64,000 nucleotides of DNA, taken from contig NZ_AP022587.1 in NCBI RefSeq assembly GCF_010731715.1, positions 5,084,001 through 5,148,000 of the forward strand, written 5' to 3'. The notes below the pieces were generated by a model that had not been told where the DNA came from, ran no database searches, and saw nothing but the letters and a program-made list of their open reading frames with translations. Shown in pieces: positions 39,922 through 50,149 of the stretch; the first letter of the stretch is position 1, and each line of letters begins with the position of its first letter. Both the position numbers and the translations under genes were made by a program. This stretch comes from Mycobacterium stomatepiae (GTDB taxonomy: Bacteria > Actinomycetota > Actinomycetes > Mycobacteriales > Mycobacteriaceae).

Positions 39922-42489
39922 TTGGACACCAATCGGTTGCGGCGGTGCCGCCAAGTCTACGACGACGGTGAGGCCACCCCCGGGAGTATCGCCGGCCTGG
40001 ACGTTGCCGCCCATGGCTTCGACGAAGCCGCGGGCCACCGACATCCCCAGTCCGACGCCGGTGCTGTTGTCGTGATCGCCGAGCCGCTGAAACGGCTCGA
40101 AGAGCTGATCCTCGCCGCCGTGCGGGATGCCGGGGCCTTCGTCGATGACGTTGATCAGGACCCGATCGCCGACCCGCCCCGCGTTGACCCTGACCACGCA
40201 GTTGGGCGCGTAGCGCAGCGCATTGTCGATCAGGTTGGCCAGCACCCGTTCCAACAGCCCGGGATCGGCCATTGCGACGGCGGCACCCACGTCGACCTTG
40301 ACGCGGTCGATCGCCGATCGGTAGAAGCCGGTGGCGCCCTTGCCAATACTGACCAGTGCGCGTTGTACCGCTTCCTCCAGATACACCTGGCGCAAGTCCG
40401 GGCGAACCACGCCGGCGGCCAGCCGCGACGAATCGAGTAGATTGCCCACCAATGCGGTGAGCTGGTCGATCGACTCCTCGATCGTGGCCAGCAGTTCGGC
40501 CGTGTCCTCGGGGGAGAACGCGACATCCTCGGCACGCAAACTCGACGCCGCGACCTTGGCCGCGGCCAACGGTGTGCGCAGGTCATGGCTGACCGCTGAA
40601 AGCAGCGAGCGGCGCAGCTCGTCGGCGCGCACGATGGCCTCGGTGCGACTGGCCTCCTCCGCCAGCTCGCCCTGGCGGACAAGACCCGCCGCTTGCTTGG
40701 CCACCGCGGTCAACACCCGGCGATCGCGAGCGGAAAGCTTGCGCCCCGCCATCAGCATCCAGAACTCGTCGTCACCGACCTCGATCGCGGTGTCGGCGGA
40801 ATCGACGGTCACGCAAGGATCTTTGCCGACGCAGGCGATGATGTGGGCCTTTTTGCCGTTAGCCCGTTCCTCGTCGCCGGGCTCGCGCAGCATGCTGACG
40901 GCGCGCTGCGAATACGTCTCGCGCACCCGCTCGAGCAGCGTTTCGAGGTCGGCGCCGCGCAGTACCGAACCGGCGAACAGCGTGAGCAATTCGGCCTCGT
41001 GCGAGGCCAGCCGGGCTTCCCGGGCCCGCTTGGCGGCGAAGTCGACCACCACCGCGACCGCGACGGCGATCAGCAGCAGCACCAGTTCGGTGATGGCGTT
41101 GTTCGGTTCGGCGATCGTGAAGCTGTGCCGCGGTGTGATCAGGTAGTAGTTCAGCAGCAGGCCGGACAGCACCGCCGAAAGAGCCGCCGGCGCAACGCCT
41201 CCCAGTAGGCCCACTAGCAACACGCCGACGAAGAACAGTGCACTCTCCCCGCCGGTGTCCAGATACGAGTCGAGCACCGTCACGGTGACCGCGCAGATGG
41301 CCGACGGGACGATGGCCGCGGCCAGCCAGGACGCGATGCGTCGGTCGCGCGGCGCCAACGACGCCAGGCGAAAGCCGCGTTTGGATTCCTCGTGCGTGAC
41401 GATGTGCACGTCGATCTTGCCCGACTGCTGGACAACGGTGGTGCCGATGCCCTCCTCGAATATCCGCGCCCACCGCGATCGGCGGGATGTCCCGATGACC
41501 AGTTGGGTCGCGTTCATCTCCCGGGCGAAATCCAGTAGCGCCGTGGGTACATCGTCGCCGACGACGGTGTGCACCGAAGCATCCAGGCTGCTCGCCAGGT
41601 CGCGGATCTTGGCCATGCGAGTCTCGGACAGGCCGGCCAGCCCGTCCCCGCGAACCACGTGTACGACCATCAGCTCGGCGCTGGATTTCGACGCGATCCG
41701 GGATGCCCTGCGTACCAAAGTTTCCGACTCGGGTCCACCCGTGATCGCGACGACGACGCGCTCGCGCGCCTCCCACATATCGGTGATCTTGTTCTCGGCG
41801 CGGTATTTAGCCAGTGCGGTATCGACCTGGTCGGCCAGCCATAGCAACGCCAATTCCCGCAGCGCGGTGAGATTTCCGCGTCGGAAGTAGTTCGACAACG
41901 CGGCGTCGACCTTCTCCGAGGCGTAGACGTTGCCGTGGGAGAGCCTGCGCCGCAGCGCCTCCGGCGTGATGTCGATGAGTTCGACCTGCGACGCTTCTCG
42001 CACAATCGAATCCGGGATCGTCTCCTTCTGTTCGATTCCGGTGATCTGCGCGACGACATCGTTGAGGCTTTCCAGATGCTGGATGTTGACCGTGGAGATC
42101 ACGGTGATCCCGGCGTCGCGCAACTCCTCGACGTCCTGCCAGCGCTTATTGTTCTTGCTTCCCGGTGTATTGGTGTGGGCGAGTTCGTCGACCAGAACGA
42201 CCTGGGGACGCCGTGCCAGCACGGCCGGCACGTCGAGTTCGGGAAAGCTGCCGCCGCGGTATTCGATAAAACGCGGCGCGATGATCTCGATGCCTTCCAG
42301 CATCTGAGCGGTTTTCGCGCGGCCATGGGTCTCGACCACCGCGGCAACCAGATCGGTGCCACGCTCCAGGCGCCGGTGTGCTTCACCGAGCATCGCGTAC
42401 GTCTTACCGACACCCGGAGCCGCACCGAGATAGATGCGTAGCTCCCCGCGCTTGGGATGGTGGTCCGCGACGCTCACGTCACCCATCAT
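39919..42489 (-). CDS. kdpD: KdpD sensor histidine kinase
   Basis: This is an 856-residue turgor/potassium sensor kinase. Order: N-terminal KdpD domain with Walker A GAAPGVGKTYAMLGEAH and VLVDELAHTNTPGSKNNKR, a universal-stress-like domain (residues about 250-370), four membrane helices around residues 395-500, a GAF-like segment, the phospho-acceptor histidine in AVSHDLRTPLAAAK, and the ATPase domain with NLIDNALRYAP and DEGPGIP. It starts 12 bases after the kdpC stop, so it is transcribed from the same strand right behind the transporter genes. Compare the divergent layout in H37Rv. Confidence 0.96.
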   Translation of the reverse strand: MMGDVSVADHHPKRGELRIYLGAAPGVGKTYAMLGEAHRRLERGTDLVAAVVETHGRAKTAQMLEGIEIIAPRFIEYRGGSFPELDVPAVLARRPQVVLVDELAHTNTPGSKNNKRWQDVEELRDAGITVISTVNIQHLESLNDVVAQITGIEQKETIPDSIVREASQVELIDITPEALRRRLSHGNVYASEKVDAALSNYFRRGNLTALRELALLWLADQVDTALAKYRAENKITDMWEARERVVVAITGGPESETLVRRASRIASKSSAELMVVHVVRGDGLAGLSETRMAKIRDLASSLDASVHTVVGDDVPTALLDFAREMNATQLVIGTSRRSRWARIFEEGIGTTVVQQSGKIDVHIVTHEESKRGFRLASLAPRDRRIASWLAAAIVPSAICAVTVTVLDSYLDTGGESALFFVGVLLVGLLGGVAPAALSAVLSGLLLNYYLITPRHSFTIAEPNNAITELVLLLIAVAVAVVVDFAAKRAREARLASHEAELLTLFAGSVLRGADLETLLERVRETYSQRAVSMLREPGDEERANGKKAHIIACVGKDPCVTVDSADTAIEVGDDEFWMLMAGRKLSARDRRVLTAVAKQAAGLVRQGELAEEASRTEAIVRADELRRSLLSAVSHDLRTPLAAAKVAASSLRAEDVAFSPEDTAELLATIEESIDQLTALVGNLLDSSRLAAGVVRPDLRQVYLEEAVQRALVSIGKGATGFYRSAIDRVKVDVGAAVAMADPGLLERVLANLIDNALRYAPNCVVRVNAGRVGDRVLINVIDEGPGIPHGGEDQLFEPFQRLGDHDNSTGVGLGMSVARGFVEAMGGNVQAGDTPGGGLTVVVDLAAPPQPIGVQ

Positions 42490-42501
42490 CCCCCCGAATC
42501 G

Positions 42502-43428
42502 CTAGCCCGTGACCGGAAACCGGTGGTCGAGTTCTAGATTCAGTTGCAGGACATTGACCGTCGGCTCGCCGAAGAATCCCAGGGGTCGGCCGTCGGTGTA
42601 TTTGGCGAGGACCGCCCGGATCTGGTCCGGGCTCGCGTGACGCGCCTTGGCCACCCGCGCGACCTGAATCTCGGCGTAGGCCGGCGAGATGTTCGGATCC
42701 AGGCCGCTAGCGCTGGCGGTGACCGCGTCTGCGGGCACCTGCGGGTTGCTCGGGGCGGCACCGCGAATGGGCACGATCTGCCCGGCCGAGTAGTCGTCGC
42801 CGAACTTCGCGCATTCGACCCGGATACCTTCATAGAGGTCCAGGAAGGGCTGTTTGGTCGTCGCACACGGCTCGTTGACGCTGACCACGCGGGTCGGGTG
42901 GACGACGTAGCCGCGTGCATCGCGGGGGCCGATCACCGACAGCACCGCTCCGACGCCGCCGCCGGTGCAGAACGGGCGCGACCCGTCGACGCCTTCGAGT
43001 TGCCCGATCGCCACGCTGCGCGAGCACACCTGCGTCAGCAGGCTCGGCTTGAATCCGGCGTCGGATGCGCTGGCCCCGGAGGCCAGTTTGGCCGGATCGC
43101 CCGGTGTGTCGACAGTGCTCTCAGGCCCAAGGTTGCTGCCGCCGCTCGCCGTCGGGTCATAACCGTTGCTGCCCGCGGCTGAGGGACGGCTTTGGAAATA
43201 TTTCTGCAGCGGGTTGCCGGACGAGTCGGTGAACGACTGACCGATCAGCTCGCTGCCGATCGGCTTGCCGCCGGCGGTGAGAATAGAGCCCTCCGCCTTG
43301 TCGTGCAGGCCCGGGATCAGGGCCACCAACCAGATCAGCAGTGGGTAGCCAAATCCCAGGATCACGGTGAAGACAAGCAGCGCGCGCAGCGCGGCCCAGT
43401 GTTGACGAAGCGTGTTGGCGATGTTCAT
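42502..43428 (-). CDS. kdpC: potassium-transporting ATPase subunit C
   Basis: KdpC is the single-span chaperone subunit that stabilises ATP binding to KdpB. The product of 308 residues has an N-terminal helix (LLVFTVILGFGYPLLIWLVALIPG) and a long extracytoplasmic domain with SFTDSSGNPLQKYFQSRPSA, LDPNISPAYAEIQVARVAKAR and the C-terminal LQLNLELDHRFPV. ATG at 43428 is one base from the kdpB stop; longer frames into kdpB are rejected. It carries more low-complexity sequence than E. coli KdpC (190 residues), as usual in mycobacteria. Confidence 0.95.
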   Translation of the reverse strand: MNIANTLRQHWAALRALLVFTVILGFGYPLLIWLVALIPGLHDKAEGSILTAGGKPIGSELIGQSFTDSSGNPLQKYFQSRPSAAGSNGYDPTASGGSNLGPESTVDTPGDPAKLASGASASDAGFKPSLLTQVCSRSVAIGQLEGVDGSRPFCTGGGVGAVLSVIGPRDARGYVVHPTRVVSVNEPCATTKQPFLDLYEGIRVECAKFGDDYSAGQIVPIRGAAPSNPQVPADAVTASASGLDPNISPAYAEIQVARVAKARHASPDQIRAVLAKYTDGRPLGFFGEPTVNVLQLNLELDHRFPVTG

Positions 43429-43429
43429 C

Positions 43430-45586
43430 TCAGGCCATCCCGGGAAGCAGTTGAACCAGTAAGTCGATGAGCTTGATCCCGACGAACGGGGCGACGATGC
43501 CACCCAGGCCGTAGATGTAGAGATTGCGGCTCAGCAGTTTCGAAGCGCGGCTGGGCGTATACCGAACACCGCGCAGCGCCAACGGAATCAGGGCGACGAT
43601 GACGATCGCGTTGAAGATGACCGCGGACAGGATCGCCGATTCCGGGCTGTGCAGCCGCATCACGTTGATCAAATCCAGGCCCGGGAAGAGCGCGACGAAC
43701 ATCGCCGGGATGATCGCGAAATACTTGGCGATGTCGTTGGCGATCGAGAAGGTCGTCAACGCGCCGCGGGTGATCAGCAATTGCTTACCGATCTCCACGA
43801 TCTCGATCAGCTTGGTCGGATCGGAGTCCAAATCGACCATGTTGCCGGCCTCTTTGGCCGCCGAGGTGCCGGTGCTCATCGCCACCCCGACGTCGGCCTG
43901 CGCCAGCGCCGGGGCGTCGTTAGTCCCGTCACCGGTCATCGCCACCAGGCGCCCGCCCTGCTGCTCCTTCTTGATCAGCATCATCTTGTCTTCGGGCGTG
44001 GCCTCGGCGAGGAAGTCGTCCACGCCGGCCTCGTCGGCGATCGCCTTGGCGGTCAACGGATTATCGCCGGTGATCATCACGGTCCGGATGCCCATCAGGC
44101 GCATCGCGTCGAACCGTTCGCGCATGCCCTGCTTCACCACGTCTTTGAGGTGAATGACGCCGAGCACTCGAGCTGCTGCGGCGCTTCCGCCGCGTTCGAC
44201 CTGTCCGACCACGAGCGGGGTTCCGCCGGCTGCCGAGATGCCGTCGACGATCTCACCGAGTTCGGTCGGAACGTTGCCGCCGTTACCGCGGATCCACTCG
44301 GAGACCGAGCTGGCCGCGCCCTTGCGGAGCTGCCGTCCATCGATGTCGACTCCCGACATCCGGGTTTGCGCAGTGAATTCCACCCACGTCGCGTGGGTCA
44401 GCTCCCCGGGTGTCCGTGCGCGCAGGCCGTAAGCCTCTTTGGCGTAGACGACAATCGAACGGCCCTCCGGGGTTTCGTCGGCGAGGCTGGACAGTTGCGC
44501 GGCGTCGGCCAGGTCCGCACTGGTCACCCCGGTCACCGGAATGAATTCCGACGCCTGGCGATTCCCGAGCGTGATCGTTCCGGTCTTGTCCAGCAGCAGC
44601 GTGTTGACGTCTCCGGCCGCCTCGACCGCGCGGCCCGACATGGCCAGCACGTTGCGCTGCACCAGCCGGTCCATGCCGGCGATGCCGATCGCCGACAGCA
44701 GCGCGCCGATCGTGGTCGGAATCAGGCACACCAGCAGCGCGACCAGAACAATGCCGCTGATGCCGTTGGCGTCGAGAGCCTGGGTGTCGGGCACTCCGGG
44801 GTTGTTCGCCTTGGAGTAGATCGCCAGCGGCTGCAGTGTGGCGACGGCGAACACGAAGATGATCGTCAGCGCCGCCAGCAGAATGTTCAGCGCGATCTCG
44901 TTCGGCGTCTTCTGCCGGTTCGCGCCCTTGACGAGCGCGATTATCCGGTCCACGAAGCTCTCGCCCGGCTTTTGGGTGATCTTGACGACGATGCGGTCCG
45001 ACAGCACGGTTGTCCCACCGGTCACTGCCGAGCGGTCACCGCCGGATTCCCGGATCACCGGAGCGGATTCGCCGGTGATGGCCGATTCGTCAACCGAGGC
45101 AATGCCTTCGACGACGTCGCCGTCACCCGGGATAACCTGACCCGCGACGACCACCACGAAGTCACCCTGTTGCAGCAACGGCGCGGCGATCTCTTCGACG
45201 GTTCCCTCGGCGCCCGGCTTCCAATCGCTGAGCCGGTGCGCAATGGTGTCGGCCTTCGTCTTGCGCAGCGTGTCGGCCTGCGCCTTACCGCGCCCCTCGG
45301 CCACCGCCTCGGCCAGGTTCGCGAAAAACACTGTCAGCCACAACCAGAACACGGTGAGCCAGCTGAACCAGGTGCTGTCGCCGAACGCGAGCACCGTCGA
45401 CCAGACGGCACCGATCTCGACAATGAACATCACCGGGTTGCGCCACAGCGTGCGAGGGTCGAGCTTGCGCAGTGCGTCCGGCAGCGACTTCAGCAGCAGG
45501 GCGGGGTCGAGCAGACCGCCCTGAAGCTTGTCGCCGGGCGCGTGGGAGGTACGTCGGCGGGTGTGGGAATCCAAGGTAGTAGTCAC
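43430..45586 (-). CDS. kdpB: potassium-transporting P-type ATPase subunit B
   Basis: This is a 718-residue catalytic subunit, a type IA P-type ATPase. The phosphorylated aspartate lies in [13 protein letters not shown], the actuator loop in [13 protein letters not shown], and the hinge motif in [17 protein letters not shown]. The N-terminal text ([20 protein letters not shown]) is typical for KdpB. GTG at 45586 lies two bases from the kdpA stop and fits the homologue length. Upstream in-frame sequence overlapping kdpA is not KdpB. Confidence 0.96.
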   Translation of the reverse strand: MTTTLDSHTRRRTSHAPGDKLQGGLLDPALLLKSLPDALRKLDPRTLWRNPVMFIVEIGAVWSTVLAFGDSTWFSWLTVFWLWLTVFFANLAEAVAEGRGKAQADTLRKTKADTIAHRLSDWKPGAEGTVEEIAAPLLQQGDFVVVVAGQVIPGDGDVVEGIASVDESAITGESAPVIRESGGDRSAVTGGTTVLSDRIVVKITQKPGESFVDRIIALVKGANRQKTPNEIALNILLAALTIIFVFAVATLQPLAIYSKANNPGVPDTQALDANGISGIVLVALLVCLIPTTIGALLSAIGIAGMDRLVQRNVLAMSGRAVEAAGDVNTLLLDKTGTITLGNRQASEFIPVTGVTSADLADAAQLSSLADETPEGRSIVVYAKEAYGLRARTPGELTHATWVEFTAQTRMSGVDIDGRQLRKGAASSVSEWIRGNGGNVPTELGEIVDGISAAGGTPLVVGQVERGGSAAAARVLGVIHLKDVVKQGMRERFDAMRLMGIRTVMITGDNPLTAKAIADEAGVDDFLAEATPEDKMMLIKKEQQGGRLVAMTGDGTNDAPALAQADVGVAMSTGTSAAKEAGNMVDLDSDPTKLIEIVEIGKQLLITRGALTTFSIANDIAKYFAIIPAMFVALFPGLDLINVMRLHSPESAILSAVIFNAIVIVALIPLALRGVRYTPSRASKLLSRNLYIYGLGGIVAPFVGIKLIDLLVQLLPGMA

Positions 45587-45588
45587 TT

Positions 45589-47259
45589 TTAGCGAATCCC
45601 TTCGGCGAGCGGCCCGAGCGCCAGCGCGGGCAGGAAGGTGAGGGCAACCAGAATGACGGTCACGCCCACCACCAGTCCGACGAACTGCGGCTTGTGGGTG
45701 GGCAGGGTGCCGCTGGACTCGGGCGTCATGCCCTGGCGTGCCAGCGAACCGGCAAGCGCGAGAACGAGAACCATCGGTAGGAATCGGCCGAAGGCCATCG
45801 CCAGGCCCAGAGCGGTGTTCCACCAGACCGTGTTGGCGGACAGGCCGGCGAAAGCCGAACCGTTGTTGTTCGCGGCGGAGGTGAAGGCGTAGAGCACCTC
45901 GGACAGGCCGTGCGGCCCGCTGTTGGCCATCCCGGCACGCTCGCCGGGCAGCGCCATCGCGATCGCGGTGCCCAGCAAGACGATGAGCGGCGTGACCAGG
46001 AAATAGGCTGAAGCCAGCTTCATTTCGCGCGGATTGATCTTCTTGCCCAGGTACTCCGGCGTCCGGCCGACCATCAAGCCGGCGACGGACACCGTGATGA
46101 CCGCCAGGATCAGGATGCCGTACAGGCCCGAGCCGGTGCCACCGGGCGCGACCTCACCGAGCTGCATGTTGAACATCGTCATCATGCAGCCCAGGCTGGT
46201 GTAGGAGTCGTGCGTGGAATCGACTGCGCCGGTTGAGGTCAGCGTGGTCGCGTCGGCGAATACCGCGGAGTCGGCGACCCCGAAGCGCTGCTCGACGCCC
46301 TCGTACGAGGCGCCCACGGCCGAGGGAACGGTGCCGTGGTGTTGCAACTGGAACAGCATCATGAACGTGACGGACAGGACGGCCAGGACGCTGACCACCG
46401 CGGCGATCGCGTAGCCCTGCTTCTTGCTGTCCACCATGCGGCCGAACGTGCGTGGCAGCGAGAAGCTGATGACCAGCAACAAGAAGATCTCGACCCAGTT
46501 GGTCCACGCGGTCGCGTTCTCGAATGGGTGCGCCGAGTTGGCGTTGTAGAAGCCACCACCGTTGGTGCCCAACAACTTAATAGCTTCCTGACTGGCGACC
46601 GGACCGCCGGGCAGGGTCTGCGGGGCACCGGCCAACGTGGTGACGACCTGGTCGTTGAGGTGGAAATTCTGGACGACGCCGCCGGCCAGCAAGACGAGCG
46701 CGCCGATGATCGAGATCGGCAACAGGATGCGCAGCGTGCCGCGGGTCAGGTCCACCCAGAAGTTGCCCAATTCGTTGGTGCGGTGCCGGGCGAACCCGCG
46801 GACCAGCGCGACGGCGACGGCCATACCGACCGCTGCGGAGACGAAGTTCTGTACCGCCAGGCCGGCCATCTGGACCAGGTGGCCCATCGTCGACTCGCCA
46901 GAGTAGGCCTGCCAGTTGGTGTTTGTGACGAAGCTGATCGCGGTGTTCCATGCCAGCGCCGGTGTCATCTTGGTGCCCGGATCCTGCAGATGCAGCGGCA
47001 GCTTGTCCTGCACGAGTTGCAAGACGAACAGGAACACGACGCTGACCGCCGAAAAGGCCAGCACGCTGCGGGCATACGTTTTCCACGTCTGCTCCGAGTC
47101 GGGGTTGGCGCCGATCAAGCGATAGATGAATTTCTCAGTGCGCGAATGTCTTTCGGCACTGTAGACCCGATACATGTAATCGCCCAGCGGTACGTGAACA
47201 ACCGCCAGCGCGACGATCAGCAGGACGAGGAAAACCACACCCGCCGCCGTGCCGCTCAT
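45589..47259 (-). CDS. kdpA: potassium-transporting ATPase subunit A
   Basis: KdpA is the channel-like potassium-binding subunit, with about ten membrane helices. Its 556 residues show four selectivity-filter-type loops, for example [54 protein letters not shown], cited in parts, and [20 protein letters not shown] at 47259 overlaps the kdpF stop by one base (TAATG), and kdpB follows after two bases. Confidence 0.97.
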   Translation of the reverse strand: MSGTAAGVVFLVLLIVALAVVHVPLGDYMYRVYSAERHSRTEKFIYRLIGANPDSEQTWKTYARSVLAFSAVSVVFLFVLQLVQDKLPLHLQDPGTKMTPALAWNTAISFVTNTNWQAYSGESTMGHLVQMAGLAVQNFVSAAVGMAVAVALVRGFARHRTNELGNFWVDLTRGTLRILLPISIIGALVLLAGGVVQNFHLNDQVVTTLAGAPQTLPGGPVASQEAIKLLGTNGGGFYNANSAHPFENATAWTNWVEIFLLLVISFSLPRTFGRMVDSKKQGYAIAAVVSVLAVLSVTFMMLFQLQHHGTVPSAVGASYEGVEQRFGVADSAVFADATTLTSTGAVDSTHDSYTSLGCMMTMFNMQLGEVAPGGTGSGLYGILILAVITVSVAGLMVGRTPEYLGKKINPREMKLASAYFLVTPLIVLLGTAIAMALPGERAGMANSGPHGLSEVLYAFTSAANNNGSAFAGLSANTVWWNTALGLAMAFGRFLPMVLVLALAGSLARQGMTPESSGTLPTHKPQFVGLVVGVTVILVALTFLPALALGPLAEGIR

Positions 47260-47348
47260 TAGAACCGCTCCGGGTACATCAGGGCGGCCCCCAGTAGCAG
47301 GGCTATCAGGATGGACAGGATGAGGCCCACCGTGTTTGCGGTGCTCAC
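47259..47348 (-). CDS. kdpF: KdpF small membrane subunit
   Basis: This is a 29-residue hydrophobic peptide, GTG at 47348, containing [20 protein letters not shown] and ending ERF, like the PEKF/PERF end of KdpF in M. tuberculosis (30 residues). KdpF stabilises the KdpABC complex. Its start overlaps the stop of the 25-codon upstream frame, and its stop overlaps the kdpA start, so the series is tightly coupled. Confidence 0.9.
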   Translation of the reverse strand: MSTANTVGLILSILIALLLGAALMYPERF

Positions 47349-47422
47349 GATCCCAGCCTCAGCGTCAAGCCGAGCGCGGCGAAGATCGCCACAGTCAGCA
47401 AGAGGTAAATGACCACAGACAT
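47345..47422 (-). CDS. 25-residue single-helix membrane peptide at the head of the kdp operon
   Basis: ATG at 47422 opens a 25-codon frame, [20 protein letters not shown] and then LRLGS, ending in a TGA shared with the GTG of kdpF (sequence TCGTGAGC). The peptide is one uninterrupted hydrophobic segment with a short basic end, much like KdpF itself, so it may be a second small KDP subunit or a coupling leader. No strong ribosome site is visible (GAAAGA only). The overlap with kdpF and the clean membrane profile argue against chance. I do not know an established name for it. Confidence 0.65.
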   Translation of the reverse strand: MSVVIYLLLTVAIFAALGLTLRLGS

Positions 47423-47631
47423 TTTTGTCTTTCGTTCGATGACCCGTTGATGCCTGATCGTTCTCGGGCAACAGTAACCTGACCTCGGGTGAGGAGGGCA
47501 GGTTTGAGGCTAGGCTCGATTGCGGTCCGCGGCGTTCGCCCTTAACGCTTTCTTTACGTCTTGACCGCAACTTTTGCGGTCTTGTTGACCATTGCCCGCC
47601 CGGCGTGTGGCGGGCGTCTCACCGATCTGCG
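47423..47631 (-). promoter_or_regulatory. kdp promoter region with palindrome and KdpE-like direct repeat
   Basis: The 209 bases between the trcS stop and the kdp operon hold a palindrome, GACCGCAA-CTT-TTGCGGTC, at 47563-47581. On the plus strand there is a direct repeat, TTAACG (47542-47547) and TTTACG (47553-47558), 11 bases apart. That repeat resembles the two half-sites of the E. coli KdpE box. The palindrome could instead end trcS transcription. No gene is seen. Confidence 0.45.
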
Positions 47632-49140
47632 TCAGCCGGTGCTCGGACCGTCGATCATCGGCAGCCGCACCCGGAAGACCGTTCGGCCGTTGGCGGATTC
47701 GGCACTGACCGAGCCGTGATGGGCCTTGACGATCGAACTGACGATGGCCAGGCCCAGGCCGATGCCCGAGTCGTCGGACCGGGACGTGTTCGCCCGGACG
47801 AATCGCTCGAACAGCCGGGGGAGCAGATCCGCGTCGATGCCGGGCCCGTCATCGGCAACGGTGAGTTCCACGTACGGTGCGCCGGGATCGCTGCGCTGGC
47901 AGGTGATCGCGGTGGTCACCGTGACGCCGGGCGGCGTGTGCAACCCGGCATTGCTGTGCAGGTTGCTGACCAATTGATGCAATCGGGCATGATCCCCGCG
48001 GACCCAGACCGGTCCCTCGGGCAGGTCTTTGAGCCAGCGGTGCGTCGTCGCGGCGACCGCGGCGTCGTTCACCGCGTTCATGACCAGCTCGGCCAGGTCG
48101 ACGTCCTCGTTCTGCAGATCCTCGCCCTCGCCCAGGCGGGAAAGCAGCAACAGCTCCTCGACGAGCAACGCCATCCGGCGTGCTTCGGACTCGATGCGGG
48201 CCAGCGCGTACTCGGTGGTCGGCGGTAACGCCGAACTGTCCTGGCGGGTCAGCTCGGCGTAACCCTGAATCGCCGCCAGCGGCGTTCTCAGCTCGTGGCT
48301 GGCGTCGGTGAGGAACTGCCGCATGCGCATGTCGGAATCGACGCGATGCGCCAGCGCGCTATCCACGTTGTCCAGCAACCGGTTTAGGGTGTGTCCGACG
48401 ATCCCGACCTCGTTGTCCGGGTCGGTGTCTTCCTTGCGGACTCGGACACTGATCCGATGGTCGTCGCCGGTGAGCGGCATCGCGGCGACTTCGGCGGCCG
48501 TCGCCGCGACGCGGCGCAGTGGACGAAGGGTGTAGCCCACCACCCAGACGGTGAGCCCCGCGGTAATCATCAGGGCAGCCGCGATCAGCAGGCTCGTGGT
48601 GATGTATTTGCGGGCCATGATCTGGTCGGCCAGCCTCACCGACATCCCGACGATCAGCAGGTCGGATCCTTCGCGGAGGCTATCGACGCGGTAGGCGCCC
48701 AGGCTCCCGAGCCGTACCGTACGGGGTGGCGCGTCGGCCCAGGACAGCGATTCGATCGCGTCAATGACGTCGGGCGGGGCCGGTTTTGGTTCGTCCTCGG
48801 AGAACACCGCGGAGCCGATCACGGTGCCGTTGTGCAGGACGGCGATCAGGTTGCCCGGCGTTTGCCCGGTGAATTCGAGCATCGCCTGGTCCACCGGCGG
48901 ACGGCCGCGGTGCGCCGAGGTGTGTTCGCCGTTCTGGTATCGGGTGTACGAGTTGCTCAACGCGTCGAGGGATTCGGCGACGTCGGCATCGCTGATCGCG
49001 GTGACGTAGCCGCGCAGGCTAAGTACCGAGACCACGCCGACGGACACCAATACCACTGTGACAACGGCCAATACGCCGATCAGTAATTGGCGGCGCAGTG
49101 ACCGGGGTAACCAGAAAGGAGTGTTTCGTTGGCCCGTCAT
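47632..49140 (-). CDS. trcS: TrcS sensor histidine kinase
   Basis: This is a 502-residue membrane kinase. A first helix (LLIGVLAVVTVVLVSVGVVS), an extracytoplasmic sensing domain, a second helix (TSLLIAAALMITAGLTVWVV) and HAMP precede the phosphorylated histidine in TDASHELRTPLAAIQGYAEL. The ATPase domain carries HSNAGLHTPPG, VADDGPGID and SDDSGIGLGLAIV. It pairs with TrcR, whose stop overlaps its start by four bases. In M. tuberculosis TrcS-TrcR is an autokinase pair (Rv1032c-Rv1033c). The signal is unknown. Confidence 0.95.
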   Translation of the reverse strand: MTGQRNTPFWLPRSLRRQLLIGVLAVVTVVLVSVGVVSVLSLRGYVTAISDADVAESLDALSNSYTRYQNGEHTSAHRGRPPVDQAMLEFTGQTPGNLIAVLHNGTVIGSAVFSEDEPKPAPPDVIDAIESLSWADAPPRTVRLGSLGAYRVDSLREGSDLLIVGMSVRLADQIMARKYITTSLLIAAALMITAGLTVWVVGYTLRPLRRVAATAAEVAAMPLTGDDHRISVRVRKEDTDPDNEVGIVGHTLNRLLDNVDSALAHRVDSDMRMRQFLTDASHELRTPLAAIQGYAELTRQDSSALPPTTEYALARIESEARRMALLVEELLLLSRLGEGEDLQNEDVDLAELVMNAVNDAAVAATTHRWLKDLPEGPVWVRGDHARLHQLVSNLHSNAGLHTPPGVTVTTAITCQRSDPGAPYVELTVADDGPGIDADLLPRLFERFVRANTSRSDDSGIGLGLAIVSSIVKAHHGSVSAESANGRTVFRVRLPMIDGPSTG

Positions 49141-49928
49141 TCCAGCGGCCGCAGCATGTATCCAACACCACGGACGGTGTGGATCATCGGCTCCCGGCCC
49201 GAGTCGATCTTCTTGCGCAAATACGAGATGTAGAGGTCGACGATGCTGGTGCGCCCGGCGAAGTCGTAGTTCCAGACCCGGTCGAGGATCTCGGTGCGGC
49301 TCAGCGCTCGGCGCGGATTACGCATCAGGAAACGCAGCAGCTCGAACTCGGTCGACGACAGCGATATCGGCGCGCCGTCGCGGGTGACCTCGCGGCTGGC
49401 GGTGTCCAGTCGTAGGTCGCCCACCTTGAGCGCTTCGGCGGCCGGTGGGGACAACTGGCTGGAGCGGCGCAGCAACCCGCGAAGCCGGGCGACCAGCTCC
49501 TCGAGGCTGAACGGCTTGGTCATGTAGTCGTCGGCGCCCGCGGTCAGGCCGGTGACCCTGTCCATGACCGAATCGCGGGCGGTCAGAAACAGCGTGGGTG
49601 TGTAGGCGTCGGACTCGCGGATCCGCTGCAGAATGCGCAGGCCATCCATGTCGGGAAGCATGATGTCGAGAACCAGCACGTCAGGGGTGACCCGGTCGAA
49701 CTTGGCCAGCGCCTCGCGCCCGTTGTGGGCGATCTCCACCACCCAACCCTCGTAGTGCAGGGCCATTTTGACCAGGTTCGTCAGCGCCGGCTCGTCGTCC
49801 ACCAGCAAAACCCGGATCGGTGATCCGTCGGCACGATAGATCCTGGGCAGCTGTCCGAGGATGGCTTGACGCGGACGCTGGCTACCCGCGTATCCCGACA
49901 TAACAGTCATGTTCTCGAATTCTCGCAA
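49137..49928 (-). CDS. trcR: TrcR response regulator
   Basis: This is a 263-residue OmpR-family regulator. After a 38-residue N-terminal extension, the receiver has VLLVDDEPALT with acidic residues, phospho-acceptor D88 (VLVLDIMLPD) and MTKPFSLEEL. The winged helix has ISLSSTEFELLRFLMRNPRR and TSIVDLYISYLRKKID. In M. tuberculosis TrcR autoregulates and represses Rv1057; the Rv1057 homologue is at 60131-61270 here. Internal starts at residues 7 and 10 are possible. It forms an operon with trcS. Confidence 0.95.
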   Translation of the reverse strand: MREFENMTVMSGYAGSQRPRQAILGQLPRIYRADGSPIRVLLVDDEPALTNLVKMALHYEGWVVEIAHNGREALAKFDRVTPDVLVLDIMLPDMDGLRILQRIRESDAYTPTLFLTARDSVMDRVTGLTAGADDYMTKPFSLEELVARLRGLLRRSSQLSPPAAEALKVGDLRLDTASREVTRDGAPISLSSTEFELLRFLMRNPRRALSRTEILDRVWNYDFAGRTSIVDLYISYLRKKIDSGREPMIHTVRGVGYMLRPLE

Positions 49929-50105
49929 AGCACATATGCGCTTGTCACGGAGTTCATAGACTTCTCAAATGTCGCGAAGCCGCAGGTCCGGCCTCTTGCG
50001 GGCGTGGCCGCAAATGTTGCTGTGCTCCAACGATTTTCGTGACGCGACGAAGCCGGTCAATATTTGCGAATCCAATGAAGGCGGCGAGGTGTTACCGCGG
50101 CGGGT

Positions 50106-50129
50106 GCCGCACACCGATCGGTGTGCGGC
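50106..50129. terminator. perfect 24-base palindrome downstream of esxI
   Basis: The half GCCGCACACCGA at 50106-50117 is followed directly by its reverse complement to 50129. It lies 20 bases beyond the esxI stop and can form a 10-bp stem with a small loop. No U-tract follows on the reverse strand, as is usual for mycobacterial hairpin terminators. An operator role is less likely at this position. Confidence 0.65.
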
Positions 50130-50149
50130 CCCGTCTGAAACGAGAGGTG

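Noticed and set aside
43649..45592. 647-codon open frame on the plus strand opposite kdpB
   Set aside because: It is the GC-rich shadow of kdpB: its composition (Gln/His/Arg-rich) and lack of any domain are typical of an antisense frame.
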